34,410 nt of DNA, taken from NCBI GenBank assembly GCA_049999765.1, contig JBNGIQ010009150.1, positions 1 through 34,410 of the forward strand. Direction: 5' to 3'. The notes below the pieces were generated by a model. It worked only from the letters and a program-made list of their open reading frames with translations, was not told the origin of the DNA and did not search any database. Positions 11,128 to 22,610 of the stretch are shown here, piece after piece (within the stretch, counting starts at the first letter, position 1; each line of letters opens with the position of its first letter). A program made the translations under genes and the position numbers. The DNA is from Phaeoceros laevis. Lineage: Eukaryota; Anthocerotophyta; Anthocerotopsida; Notothyladales.

Positions 11128-11265
11128 ACCAATCAGCGCGACGTGCTATATTCCTCTACCAATCAGCGCGACTTATCACTTTCTTTCCATCCAGATTCCA
11201 GTTCAATTTTCCTCTACCAATCAGTGTGGCTTATCACTTTCTTTCCATCCAGATTCCCCAGTTCA
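11128..11265. repeat. Repeats carrying three CCAATCAG boxes
   Basis: CCAATCAG occurs at 11128, 11159 and 11217. The last two lie in a direct repeat of about 53 bp (11153-11205 and 11211-11265) that shares TTATCACTTTCTTTCCATCC and CAGATTCC. CCAAT boxes bind NF-Y in plants, so this could be promoter-like, but the nearest gene start on the plus strand is 0.9-1.3 kb away. Confidence 0.65.
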
Positions 11266-11277
11266 TGCGCGTGTCCG

Positions 11278-11307
11278 GGCTCCGGTTCCGGGAAAAGAAC
11301 CGGAGCC
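11278..11307. repeat. Perfect 10-bp inverted repeat
   Basis: GGCTCCGGTT (11278-11287) is followed by a 10-base spacer and its exact complement AACCGGAGCC (11298-11307). It lies directly after the CCAAT repeats. A related word, GGCTCCGGTAGCC, is at about 10989. The role is unknown. Confidence 0.6.
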
Positions 11308-12557
11308 GGAACCGTCGTCATGCGAAACCACCCTTTACTAATTATCAGGCGCTTCGCAGGTCTGCACAACAGCCGATACCCAAACCGAGACAGAGCTCCC
11401 TCCGCCAAAAAATTAACAGAAGTTTATTCGTTCAACTAGAAGGTTAGGGCTAGGCCTTAGACTTTAGAGTAGGATGCCAGAAACGAGTTACAGTATATGC
11501 ATTTCCCTACGTCTCTGTTGTTTGCCACATCAGCCAAGCAGGGCCGGCAGGTGGCGAGTCGTGGACTGTGTGCAAGTAGTCTACCTTATCTTCGCGTGGC
11601 GGATTTCATACCTGCCACGCTTCAGTGCCTTGGTGATCTGGTCCCGCCCTGATGGATAGCTCTCATCATAGATCGGAGTCTATGCAAGTACATATGAAGT
11701 TACGCCCAGTTGAATCGGCCAGGATAGACGTCTGTGGATCCGCCATTGTCTAAATATCTCCAGCATTCCACCCTGGTGAAAAGCAGGGTGGGATTTTGGG
11801 TTCAAGGTCGGGTCACGGGAGTGAAGTGCGGGGCGGAGAATTGCAAGCCGCTGCTGCTTGCGGTTTTCTTCCCGGTCCGAGTCGGCAGCCAGCATAGGCT
11901 TCGGAAATTGGCAGCAGAAATGGGAGAGGGAGGCCGTGTGTCAAGTTCCAGAGATTTTGATGGCCTGCCAGGCTTCGAAGAGGGAATTGGATGCAGTGTC
12001 CAGCTAGGGAGTGTTGATGCCAGCTGCTATGAAGTCAGATCACTGGTATCTTCGTAGCTTACAGGTAGCCTGCGGCAGTGATCATGAAGAATTGCAGATT
12101 GGCCTAGGTCAGGGCTGGATGTTCTATGTGGGGAGATAGGTCTTCCCTACCAGCATGGTGACGAGGCATGACGACAGAGCTGCCACGTTCCTGGCAGCCC
12201 CGTTTATTGGCTCATTCCTCATATTCCGACGACTGCTGTCAAGTGAGGCAACGGAGAGCTGCCTCCGGCGGGCTGAATTCCTTGTCAATTTTGCGGCATG
12301 ATGTTTGCGGCAATGTCAAGCCCGTTCCTTATTTGTTCACTGGTCAGGGTTTTAGCAGATTCATCTGGAATGGCGGTAGAGGGATCAGGACACAAGTCGC
12401 GCGCGGTTCAAGCAGGGATCCATTTTGCTCCATCCTCTGTCTCTTGCATTTGCCGACAAGTCACCAGGTTCCTCATGTTCATCGAAGGTTGGCTAGGCGG
12501 CATCTGGCCATCAGCTCACTGTTTTGTTCTGGTCCTTCCCACGTGAAGGAGGCCTCG

Positions 12558-15208
12558 ATGAGCAATTGTGAGCTGCGTTTCCACGCCTCTGCTGTGGCCG
12601 GCCAATCTACGACAAACTATCGAGACTGTCCAACTTTTCAATCCCAGGAGGCCCATTGTCCTTACATTTGTGGGGTGCCGCATCAATCTATGGCCATTGT
12701 AAGGAGTTGCTGTAAGCACCAGCACGACTGGGAGGCAACAATGAACTCTGGCCACACCTTTGGAGTACGTCCTGTTCTTGGGGCAACCACAAGGAGAAGA
12801 AGGTTCCGAGCGAACGCTATTGAGCCAGAAGGCGAGCGTAAGTGGTGGCAAAAGGTGTTGTTTCAACCCATTCCGGTTGAAGAGGAGGACGAGGAGCAGG
12901 ATTTGGGAGGTTACAGTGTGGACGACCCACTGGATGACACATTAGAAGACGAAGAAATGAACCGGGCAGAAGCGATAGATGAGATTGATGAGATGCTGGC
13001 TGATGACGCCAAGTTTTCCGAGTGGCAGCGCAAAAATGCCGTGCGTGAAGAAGTCAGAGAATTTGGCAGAACCGGGCGAGATCCGGACAGTAGAGACTGG
13101 GAGGATTGGCTGGACGATGATGACAACAGTGGCACCTTTGGTGTGAAGGATAGTGGGTGGTATTATCCAGAAAGTGACTGGGAGAAAAACGGAATGCCTC
13201 GAGTCGCTCCCAAGAAGCCAGTTAGGGGAATGAAGAGGACTGTTACTGAGTTATTTTTTCGCATGTTTGAACCCCAAGAAGAGGTGGAAGAAGATCTGAA
13301 GTTTGAGGAAAAGATTTTTCGCTACACCTCTCAAGAATCTGTATGTCGCTGCTCACTCTGCCTCAGTTGTATGTCTCAGTCGCATGCTGTGGGTCACTGG
13401 GTCTGTAGCTATTTCCGTGCAAATTCTTCCTCAAATGATTGGTGATGTGCCCAGAGGCTTAGTTCACCAGAGTTCGGGTGTAAAATGTAGGATGCAAAAA
13501 TGCTGGCTGCTGCCTGGAGTCAGTGAAGTGATGTAGCCTAAATGATCGGAAATGTTTGGACCGGAGATTGCGTGCAGACGATGTGCATGTCGCTGATGAG
13601 TTAAGTCCATAGCGTATTGCAGGCTAAGTTTGCGGCACTTTTGCTCATTTTACCCTTTCTGGTGGATGTTTCGGTGCATGACTACGTTCTTGTCCCCTTT
13701 TTGAAAAGGTGAGGCTCCCTCGTTTACTGTCAAAAGGAGTTCAGGCAACGCAGCACTGCCAATTGCCCTGGGGTAGTGTGTTGTAGGACACTTACGCAGT
13801 CTGGCTGTCTGTTGTGTAGGTATGTGGATACTGTACCACTAGCGGCTCAAGTATTGGATGTGCGGAGATCTCAGAAGCTGATGATGGTGAGGGAGCTAAA
13901 ACTAGAACGCCAACGGGTACGCTTCGAGGCAGAGCTTGGCAAAGCCCCACCTCTTTCTGAAGAAGAGCTTGCTGATCATTTGCGGCATGAAGCGTATGTT
14001 ACTTGATAATCAATTATTCCTGTCTTTTAAGCTCAACTTAAGTAGCTCCCTTGAGACAGCTTCAAAGCTGAATGGTGTTGAGGGTGCTTGCCGATGGAAA
14101 CATGTGTTGTGAAACCTCAAGTCATGATGCTTGCTTGCAATAGTATGCTGTACTGGAAAGAGTAAATAGTTGGTTATGTCAAAGGATGTCGCCTGTATGC
14201 AGAGCACAATATTCGGGCTCTTTGAGTGGGCCTGGTAATTGAATGATTTACCTTTCCACTGGTAATGTGAGTCGACTGTTCCCTTCAGGCTTGAGCTGCA
14301 AGACGAATATCGAGCAGAGAACAGGGCAGCATTTGCCTCCATATGGTCAGATCTTCTTGCAGTGTTCGCCTTCTTCATGCTACTGGTCTTGAATCCAACT
14401 AAAGTAAGGCCTTGGCACCTGTTCATCTTAGCATTGAAATGAGATTGTGTTTCATTTTGAGACCTTCGGAGGCAGTATCTGACTGGCCCCACTAGGTCCT
14501 TGTTCTTGAAGGTGCAGTCCCATCCCTTCATCTGTACAGAGTCGTCCAAACGCTGTGCTGCTAAAAAATGCAGTCAAATATGGCGACATGCCATCATGTC
14601 AGCTGATTGCTCTCTCTTGCTTTCAGGTTGCCATTTTGTCGATGACTGGGGATCGATTGTTCACCAACATTTCAGACACGGGGAAGGCTTTTATTATTAT
14701 ACTGCTCACTGACATATTTCTTGGGTATGCTCTGTGACCTGAAGTTCCTGTATGGTCTCCTAGTGAGCAGCACCCTGTAGTGTAGTGCATACCTTGTGTT
14801 CATGCAGTGTAGGGTGGACATAAATACATTTCATCTTGGAAGATTCACCTCAAGGCGTAGTCTACGTGACATGTACGTGTCGAAAGGCTGACTGTGGCCT
14901 TTTGTGCCTCGAACAGGTATCATTCTTCAATGGGTTGGGAAACTGTTATTGAGATGGTGCTGGAGCGGTATGGATTTGACGCAGATCAGGGTGCCATTTA
15001 CTTATTTGTGGCCATCGTCCCTGTCACAATCGACGCATTCTTCAAGCTGTGGGTAAGATATGTCTAGGATGCCATGTAGCTGTTGAACTATGAGTAGCAC
15101 AACTGAAGCGAGTCTAACCCCCTGTGGAATGTTTCGCAGGTGTTTAGGTACTTCACCAGGCTATCACCATCAGCAGCTGCCACCTTTCGGGAAATGAGTA
15201 GACATTAA
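12558..15208 (+). CDS. DLDG1: CemA/PxcA-like chloroplast envelope protein, DLDG1 type
   Basis: Nuclear relative of plastid CemA and cyanobacterial PxcA. In Arabidopsis DLDG1 acts in envelope proton homeostasis and non-photochemical quenching. Exons: 12558-13340, 13623-13708, 13820-13993, 14289-14403, 14627-14724, 14917-15052, 15140-15208; 1461 nt, 486 residues. An acidic region (E-E-E-D-E-E, D-D-D-D) is followed by conserved F-R-Y-T-S, then four membrane segments: F-A-A-L-L-L-I-L-P-F-L-V in exon 2, L-L-A-V-F-A-F-F-M-L-L-V in exon 4, F-I-I-I-L-L-T-D-I-F-L-G across exons 5-6, and V-A-I-V-P-V-T-I-D in exon 6. Family hallmarks include V-R-R-S-Q-K, N-I-S-D-T-G-K, G-Y-H-S and R-L-S-P-S near the C-terminus. 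The start is uncertain: the frame stays open to an upstream ATG at 12168, which would give 616 residues. I prefer 12558 because the sequence before it has no family resemblance. A plastid transit peptide is expected. Confidence 0.88.
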
Positions 15209-16185
15209 AGCAGACGAGCCCCGCCAAACTTCGAAAACTTTGTTGATGTCGTTGCATACTGGGCCTTCAGCTGCCGCTATTGCGGCTTTACATATGTCTC
15301 AAGTAACATAGAATTTGAATAACCGCCGAAAGCGAGATTGATCTTCACTTCCAGATTTACAAGGTACGCGGATGTCCCGGATTTTGTAGCAGGCTTATGG
15401 GCACTTGTCTAGAGTTCGCAGTTGCTGTATCAACGGCCAGAAACCACACCGTGGCTTACACGGAAGTGTGGGCGTCACCAATTGAACCGACGAGTATACC
15501 GGCTCGGCTCGAGCGAACCTGGTTCACAGGAGTCTGCCCTTTGTGACGAACCAAAATTCTCGACGGCGACTCGTCTCCATTATGGGGACTCAAACATCAC
15601 CTCGTGAGAAACGCCCGCGGCCGATTTTGTTTCACCGTCGGGTCCGGACGGGTCCCCGTCAATCCGTCAATCGTGGGTGCACCATGTTTGAGTGGCCCTG
15701 TCGAGGCCGACTCGACGGGCGATTTGTGCGCGGGATTTAGTAGTTTAGTTAGTGGTTCTTGGTAGTTTAGTTAGTTTATTCTTAAAAAGCCACGAANNNN
15801 NNNNNNNNNNNNNNNNNNNNNNNNNNNNNNNNNNNNNNNNNNNNNNNNNNNNNNNNNNNNNNNNNNNNNNNNNNNNNNNNNNNNNNNNNNNNNNNNCCCC
15901 CCGTCGGCTGTACGGGTGCTGTGCTCAAAATATTGTTTAGCCATCCGGTTCTCACCCAACCTCTAGGCGCCCAGACAAGCGAAACCTTTTGGCCAGCCTG
16001 GGTGGCAATGTGAAATATAGGTAAAACCACGGTAAGACCATGGTCGGTATTATTGGCTCCGTGAAGTCTGCAGTTTCATCCTTGACGTGAGTCGAAGCAA
16101 GTGACAGGTGGCAGCTTTTCTCGTTCTCTGCAGTTACGAGTACTGACCAGAAGCGGGTTCTGCTTGTCACCTGTTTCCACCGGAC
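15209..16185. other. Intergenic region interrupted by the assembly gap
   Basis: No gene is recognised on either side of the gap. Just before it, GTAGTTTAGTTAGT is repeated (about 15740 and 15763), so the gap may have arisen in a short tandem repeat. Real sequence may be missing here. Confidence 0.5.
15797..15896. other. Assembly gap (100 N)
   Basis: Exactly 100 consecutive Ns form a standard scaffold gap of unknown true length. Open frames spanning it are artefacts. Confidence 0.99.
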
Positions 16186-17619
16186 ATGCGGATCCTCAAT
16201 TTGGATCACAGCAGGTTCTGCAGCTGGCACTCATCAGGGACTCTTCTCTTAACTGCTGGTTGTATGGATGAATGGCTCCGGGTTGTATCCCCTCCGAAGC
16301 CTGTTATGAGAATCGGCAGCAAGCTGGCAGGCTGGAATCCCAGTTGCTGCCAGCTCCCAAGTCTCTGCCCCTGTGGCCAATCTCCCAGCATCGCGCTGCT
16401 CACGGGGTTTCTGTCTGCTCTGATGAGTAAGGATCACGGTTGTGTGGATGCTGCCGCAGCTTCCCGCGTCAGGGTGTCCAGACATTTGGGCTTGGAGGAC
16501 GGGAGGCCAAAACGGTTTGGTGCCGGGCCCGCAAGCACTACCGTAAGCTGGGCCACAGCTCGGGGGGTGCACAGTCGACAGTTGTTAGTCAAAACGTTCG
16601 CATGCGGGAGTAACTTTCCAAGCACCTTGCTGATGAGAAGCTGTGCTGCAGCTTTCCTGCTGCAATTGAGTCTGTACTGTGCAGGCGCAAATGCTGCTCA
16701 GTTTGAGTCATCAGTAGCCATGAGGTTTCCGTGGGAGGCGCCCAAAGCACAGGTGGAGCCTGGAGTAGGCACTTGCGCAACATGCATTGGTGTGGTGGAT
16801 GAAACGCTGGGTTCCTGCAACGCCATGGAAAATTGTGTTTCCTCCTTCGACGACAGGTCGGTGGTCTCCACTCACAATTGGTCCACCGTTGTCCTTAAAT
16901 TTTGATGTCCCCCAATGAGACGTCAAGAACCCCTGTATTCAGGCCCGTCTTCTTTGCCGCGCCTTGGGAGTTTGAAGGAGAATTGGTTGCTGCTGTCAGG
17001 CGTCTGAAGGCAGAACTCAGGAGTTCTGGAGCTACCATCAAAGAGGAGGATGGCAGGTACAGTGCGAATCCCGAAGTGCCATCAAACTTATATTTATGAG
17101 CAAAACATTCCTCAGAATTGTCAGGCTTGCCTCCATGGCTTACATGAGAAACACTACTCGCTAGAGTTCACCTGCCTCTGCTTGCTCATGCGCCCACCAT
17201 GCTTGTCGTCCTGCCCAGATATGTGCATGCAATCTTTTCCGGGGAAGATGGCGTGGTAGATGATGTGGAGTTCCTGTTCAGTGACCCTTTGTCAGATGCA
17301 ACTGTTTGCATCCGAGCTGCATCCCGTGCTATAGACTATGACGACCACGGGAGGAACCGGAAAAGGCTAGAGGAGCTAAGGATGGCATTGAGGTGGGACG
17401 AGGTTAGTTGGAGCTCCAATACACTAGGCAATCTCCTTCAAATTCAGCGATGCTATCTGAGATCACTTCAAAAATTAACTGGTTACCATTTATAAGGTAC
17501 CCATTTTGAGAAACCGGGTTAGGAAACTATTCTTCATTGAGTCACCATGGGATACTTTTGGGCCAGAGCCTCCTCCGACCTTCAATCACAAAAATGCGCT
17601 GGACTTCGCACCAGAGTAG
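16186..17619 (+). CDS. DUF1499 family protein, probably thylakoid-lumenal
   Basis: Exons 16186-16856, 16943-17056, 17219-17402 and 17497-17619 give 1092 nt, 363 residues. The DUF1499 domain spans about residues 192-355: C-I-G-V-V-D-E-T-L-G-S-C, N-C-V-S-S-F-D-D-R, F-F-A-A-P-W-E, V-D-D-V-E-F-L-F, then F-I-E-S-P-W-D-T-F-G-P-E-P-P near the end. The biochemical function of the family is unknown. The N-terminus looks bipartite: a basic, Ser/Ala/Arg-containing stretch followed by a hydrophobic segment (about 148-168) ending A-N-A before A-Q, like a lumen-targeting peptide. No twin-arginine pair is seen, so the Sec route is more likely than Tat. Later in-frame ATGs at 16264, 16306 and 16423 are alternative starts. 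The donor of intron 1 (GTCGGT) is unusual, but frame and family alignment fix it. Confidence 0.85.
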
Positions 17620-17838
17620 GGTGAGTATATCTCCTTACCCTTTGGTCATGCTGAAAGCTGTGCCTGATTTGTCATGTAACATTAGCACAGGAGAGACGCA
17701 ACTCGTGTCTTCTTAATCTTCCTACCGTCTTTCCCATACAAGGCAACTTTGACTTTGATGCCCTCGCTTCTGGAAAGTCAAGACCTGTAGACGGCACATA
17801 GCTCGTGTTACCATTTTCCCAAGCATGGTGTCTTCAAG
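17620..17838. other. Convergent 3' interval between DUF1499 and SHOC1 genes
   Basis: A 219-bp gap between two stop codons on opposite strands. It should hold both 3' UTRs; nothing else is recognised. Confidence 0.5.
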
Positions 17839-20800
17839 CTAAGAACAGAGCCCCTTGGCAGAGAAAACAAAGGAGCTACTCCATAGTGGAAAATTTGGGC
17901 GGCAGTCTACCTCTTGTGCTCTTTTATCCTGGGGTGTCCACGATCTCATTGGCATAACTTGCTTGGCTGTTTGTTTGTCAAGCCCATTATGCTCTTGGAG
18001 CCCCAGTGTTGTCTGTCGTACCATTCTCGGTGAACTTTTTGGTACCCCTCTAGCACCATGTCTAAACATGTTACAGACACTAGGGTCAAGGAGAGGTTGA
18101 ACCTCGGCTACAGCAGCAACGTGTGATGGAGACTGATATGTAAGTTGTGACGATCCCTGCGAAGCTAAGTTGGCGTAGGAAACCATAGAAGACCTCCTTT
18201 TCTTGGTAGAAGCATTTACACCTGAAGGCCTTGAGGATATCCTGTCTTGCTTCTGTTCCCTAAGCCACTTTTCTATGGCATTCGTTTTGCTCTCTGAGTC
18301 TTGAATTGATCCACAAGCTGTTAGAGCACAGGTAGTTCTAGGGCGTTCCTTGGATTCCAAAAGGGATTCCATGACCAGACGTGGTGGATTCTCTTGCTCA
18401 TCTTGGTGCTCACTTTCCATGTCCCCACTTATCATGCATGCAGGAGGGAAGTCAAGGAAAGAGACACAAGGGTCTGGATCATTCCTTGCTGATGTTTCAA
18501 AATTTGAGGTAAACCCAGTAAACTCCGCTCTCTCAGCTGGCAAACCTGCATGAGGGTCACAAGAGTTATACTGAACTTTAAAGAGCATCAGGCTGTCAAG
18601 GGGAACATCGAACGGCTCAGTAGCTTCAACTTGTTGTTCATATGTGAGCAACAAAAATCTAGGCAGGCTGATCCCACAAGATAGTATAGCGTGTGCCGAC
18701 AGATGGTTGATAGATGGAAACCTTGTAAGGAATACCTCTTCCTCTGTTGGTAATTCCTGCATAATAGGATATAATTCTAATTTTTTGGTCCTTAGAACAG
18801 CTTCGATACACCCCTTAATGATAGTGTCGGTTGTCCGTGCAGAATCAGAGACAAAACATTGGAGGGTGATGTTTAGATCAGTAGAAGCAGCATGTAGTTC
18901 TTCTGAGAGGTGTTGGACTGCTGAAGTGAAGCCACTTGGTCCTTCGAATATCTGTGCAGGACCATCTAGATAAGTACACCGTATACGTACTAGCGTGGAT
19001 GGCCTTAGGAAAGGAACTGCGAGTCAACAACGATGACCGGGGAGCTCTTACCAGAACATGGACATGGAAACTGATGCTACTGGCCTTCATGTGTTCGCGG
19101 ATTTTGGCCTCCATGCAGCGCAAATTGCTTCCCCAGTCGTGAGTAGCCATAATATGGAAGCTTTCCGGGATGTACACCGTCAGGCTGGTTGCCGGACTCA
19201 GTATGAGGTCAACTGGGAGGGGACAATGTCTTTCAACAATTTGCAAGTATTCCCTCTCAATGCTTATCAGATACTGGTACCAGCTTCTCCTCTGCATCAG
19301 AAGGCGTCGTCCGACATTGAGTACAATGACCATATTGCATTCTGTTGCCTCTTTTCTTTTGTTCATCGAAGTCCTTGTATTCTCCGGGACAGGGATTGGT
19401 ATGTGGACAGCAGGTGCTAACCGTTGTCCTGACGGCGTCCAGTCTGGTCGGACATGAAAACCACTAACCTGAGGAACAGTCTCAACATACGCCTCATTTT
19501 GGAGGATTCTGACTCCCTGGTGGATAACAAAAGAATGGGGAACTGAGCCTGCGGCTGGCTTTGCACTGAACAACCAGAAGCAAGCATGCAACATGAGGAG
19601 CAGAAAGTACTTGAGGGCCTTGCAGGGGCTCCGCTCTGGCCGGCCCCGAACTGTTTGTGTGGATGTCTTTTCTGCCTTGGTCTGTTTGGTTGCTACGGTC
19701 ATTGCTTGGCGGTTTTACTTTCTGCCAATTCGTGCCCTGCCCAATGTGCATTTTCCGTATCGTTAAAAAGGCAAGACAGTTTCGACTGTGATCATTCGAG
19801 GTGCCCGGTTTGCTCACCTTGTAGACCGGGGTTTGGACATCCGTCGCAGGAAACTCCACAATCAACTTGTGTACGCAGCAAGGAGCTGTCTTCAACAGAC
19901 ACAGAACTTCCCGCTTGCTTTCCTCCAAGGTAAAGGGTACGTCATCATATTGTATAACGACAGAGAAGTCACCGATGGGGAAAGACGCAGAGAGGTACCT
20001 GCTAATACACCTTTGTTAGCAAGTATTTTCACCAGTCAACTTCGTCTCAGGGGAGTTGATGGCTTACATGTAAGGTAACAGGATGCAGTCCGAGGACGTC
20101 ATAGCCCACCGTATGTCCTGGTTCAAAATTTCCTTGTTCGCGTGTGAAAGCTTCCCATGCTCGACAAGCTTCTCTTCGCTATCTGCTAAGATGGCCGTCA
20201 AACCGAGATGTTGTAGACAGCTGAAAAGGGTGAAAAACGCTCTTCTTTCTGCCAGGATCAGAATTTTTGGCCCGAGTTTCATGTCTTTTCCTTGCAAAAT
20301 CTCTTTGAGAATAGTCAACTTTGGGTGATCTTCCGCCTGGCTATTTTCCATGATGTTGCTAGTTTGCTGCAACCTCTTCCTGGAAGCCGAGACCCACCGT
20401 TCCAAGAAGCTGATGCAGGAGAAGTTCATACTCCTGAGTAGGCTCTCCAGATAGTGGTAGGCCACTCGGACACCATACGAGCAGAGAGTTTTTGTTGTCT
20501 GTTGTAGAACGAACAGGCCCAGGAGTCTGTGCAATAAATGAAGGGGCACATGTTTCAGAGCAGTTCCCTTTACAAGAGATAGGAGAGCCTCAATTTCATC
20601 CGGGTCACCAGTAAGCACCTTTGGAATCTTGCAGTCAAGTTTGTTTTTTTTTAGCATCTCCTCACTACTCTCTAGTAAGTAGCCATACTCTGACTGTAGA
20701 CAAGTCACCAACTGCACAATCGAGGAGGACAAAGCAACTTTGTGCTCGTAATAAGGGCCTTCGCAGTGCAGTGCTCCATTTTCACATCTTGGACTAGAAT

Positions 20801-21898
20801 CTGGACGTGCAGGATCCTCATACTGACAATGAGTCCCGAAGTCAAACTGCTTTTCCGGTTCCCCATCCCGAATTTGAGGAATCACCGTCTCTAGTTTTCC
20901 CTTCCTTGCTTGCTTGAAGAAGGCCAGTTCCGAGCTCATGGACATTGGTTGGATGGGTAGTACCCTCACCACCTGGTGTGTATGCTGAGTCTTCCCAGGT
21001 CTGGAGCTCTGACCCGGCCCCGCCTTATCCACAACCAGCTCAAGCTGGCCGTCGGGACTTTCCAAGCGCACTGAAGGTGAATTCGGAACCAGAGGTTCGG
21101 TAAAAGTCCTCAGAGGGGTGGACACATGGGTTTGAGTAACGGACCTTGCCAAAGTCGTGTCGTCTGTGTTGAGATGTGTCTCGGGCTTATCATCTATACT
21201 ACGTTTTTGCACAAGCTCCACATTTATGCCTTCAAAATGGGTGGTCGCTTCCCCTGGCGAGGGTGCATCTTCCTCCTGAAAGAATCGGCGACAAGTGAAT
21301 TAGAGGGGCAGCGCTTCCCACACCATAACGAGCATCAGCTCGGAGAAGCAATTTACTCGTGTCTAGACTGCCTCCCTGCTGACAAACCGGGTGAGCAGAT
21401 GCTCAAGCTTCAGGAGCATATTCTATCCTTGACAGCAAAGACGTGAAGTGATTGCACAAGTACACAGGAAGCCAGCAAACAAGCAGAGGCAAGCACAATA
21501 CCCGGGCTGCCGCATCCAGTTCTGAATCTGTCAAGCTTTCAAGGTCAATGCTATTCAAGTTCTTAGTATCTGGTTCCACATTGCTCAAGTTCCCTGCAAC
21601 AGAACGATGAGAGTCTATTTAAAACGGTACAGGACTGGTTTAGGATAAGAAGCGTAAAAGAAGCTTCTCAGCACACACCTGTTATTCCCTCTAAGCTATC
21701 TATGACCTCCAAATGACTGTCATTGAGCAACTCATCACTTCTTTCCCATGTGCTAGCAGGCTGCGAGCCAGTAGTATCAGCACTCTTAATGCATTGCGAC
21801 GGAGAAGCTATAGTTTGCTGCTCGGAAGAATCCTTTCCAGACAGCATAGGCCCTGAGGAGTCCCCATAGTAATTAATGTCCAGATATCGAAGCCGCAT
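17839..21898 (-). CDS. SHOC1: SHOC1/ZIP2-type XPF-like meiotic crossover protein
   Basis: SHOC1 (ZIP2/C9orf84 family) works with PTD in class I crossover formation, on branched DNA. Minus-strand exons in transcript order: 21898-21679, 21593-21502, 21275-20068, 19998-19818, 19516-19052, 18951-17839. They total 3279 nt, 1092 residues. The start MRLRYLDINYY resembles plant SHOC1 N-termini and has an in-frame stop just upstream. Residues from about 340 hold the helicase-like/XPF-like region: P-K-L-T-I-L-K-E-I-L, K-I-L-I-L-A-E-R-R, then D-F-S-V-V-I-Q-Y-D. The nuclease-like motif is V-E-R-H-C-P-L-P-V-D-L-I-L-S-P in exon 5. A helix-hairpin-helix-like part follows at about 793-812 (F-L-T-R-F-P-S-I-N, A-H-A-I-L-S). 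The tail is Ser/Arg-rich and unconserved. The acceptor of exon 5 (19516) is the least certain border; it preserves frame and leaves 465 nt, exactly 155 codons. Shorter than the roughly 1600-residue Arabidopsis protein (from memory). Confidence 0.85.
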
Positions 21899-22178
21899 TT
21901 CCAGTCACACTGGTGTTGACAAAAGACACACTTGCTGTGGAGCGCCAAGATCAGATGATTGCTCTTCAGCAGCCCTCGCCTCTACTCAATGCAATGTTGA
22001 AGGCTTGTCGAGAGGAACAATACCAGCTTGAAATGAGACCTCAACATCACGATAAAACGTTCCACAGCATCAGTACCCTAGGTAAACCAAGGAGACGAAA
22101 GGACAGGAATCGCGCCATTGCGGTAACTCACATTATGCGTGTCACCAGACCTAGACCTTGCCCCGGATGTAAAGCAAT

Positions 22179-22195
22179 ACACACACACACACACA
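22179..22195. repeat. (CA)n microsatellite
   Basis: About eight uninterrupted CA/AC dinucleotides lie in the shared SHOC1/COM1 upstream region. Confidence 0.9.
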
Positions 22196-22287
22196 TAGGG
22201 ATACAAGTCCTAACCACATACAGTAACCACGGTTGGCATGGTTCACCTTGGACTAGGCGCCTCCCGCGCCTCACGTTTTCGAAATGC

Positions 22288-22610
22288 CAGCCAGGGCTCA
22301 GGTGGCAGGGTTCGTCTTCTCCACGCCAACAATCGAATCCTGACTCACTCACTAGCAGCATCTCCTTCTACAAATGTGAACCATATCTCTTGGGGTGTCT
22401 GTAGCGCAGTTTCCAGGGAACCTAGCATTTCGTCCTCAGAGGAGCAGACAGCCTACGCTGAGCTTTTTGGTCCAATACGTGGTAGAGATCTTGCGGAAGC
22501 CAAGAGAAAGAGGCTTCGTGTTTCGGTCGTTTCTTTGGTTACTCAGATGGAAGACATGGATGCATAGTTTGCTAGTGCTCTGTCCTTACAAATGGCTACA
22601 TCTGTTTTTG
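22288..22610 (+). repeat. Diverged partial duplicate of the COM1 5' region
   Basis: This block matches 22611 onward at an offset of about 323 bp. Shared words are AGGTGGCAGG, CTCACTCAC, AGCAGCATCTCCTT, AGCGCAGTTTCCAGG, AGAGGAG.AGACAGC and TCTTGCGGAAGCC. After that point (about 22503) it jumps to sequence matching the 3' end of COM1 intron 1 (23246-23352: CTTCGTGTTT, TTACT..GATGGAAG, GTCCTTACAA, then a splice-acceptor-like TTTTTGCAG). The rest of COM1 exon 1 is missing, and the position matching the COM1 start codon reads ACG. It is therefore an internally deleted copy, not a gene. Confidence 0.75.

Larger units (their letters stand above)
9621..12167. other. Long intergenic region rich in short repeats
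   Basis: No gene is supported between PAA2 and the CemA-like gene. The region holds a GC-rich island (10056-10172), degenerate tandem repeats (10702-10936), CCAAT-containing repeats (11153-11265) and a hairpin (11278-11307), listed separately. Minus-strand 9899-10543 is an open frame of 214 codons with no recognisable product that crosses the GC-rich island. Plus-strand 11734-12057 is open for 107 codons without homology I recognise and may be 5' leader of the next gene. Confidence 0.5.

Noticed and set aside
15752-16030. Open frames running through the N block
   Set aside because: They are products of translating unknown bases.
19600-19702. Hydrophobic segment upstream of SHOC1 exon 5 as coding sequence or a separate membrane protein
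   Set aside because: It lies in the intron between the assigned exons; the acceptor at 19516 keeps the frame and removes it, and SHOC1 proteins have no membrane segment.
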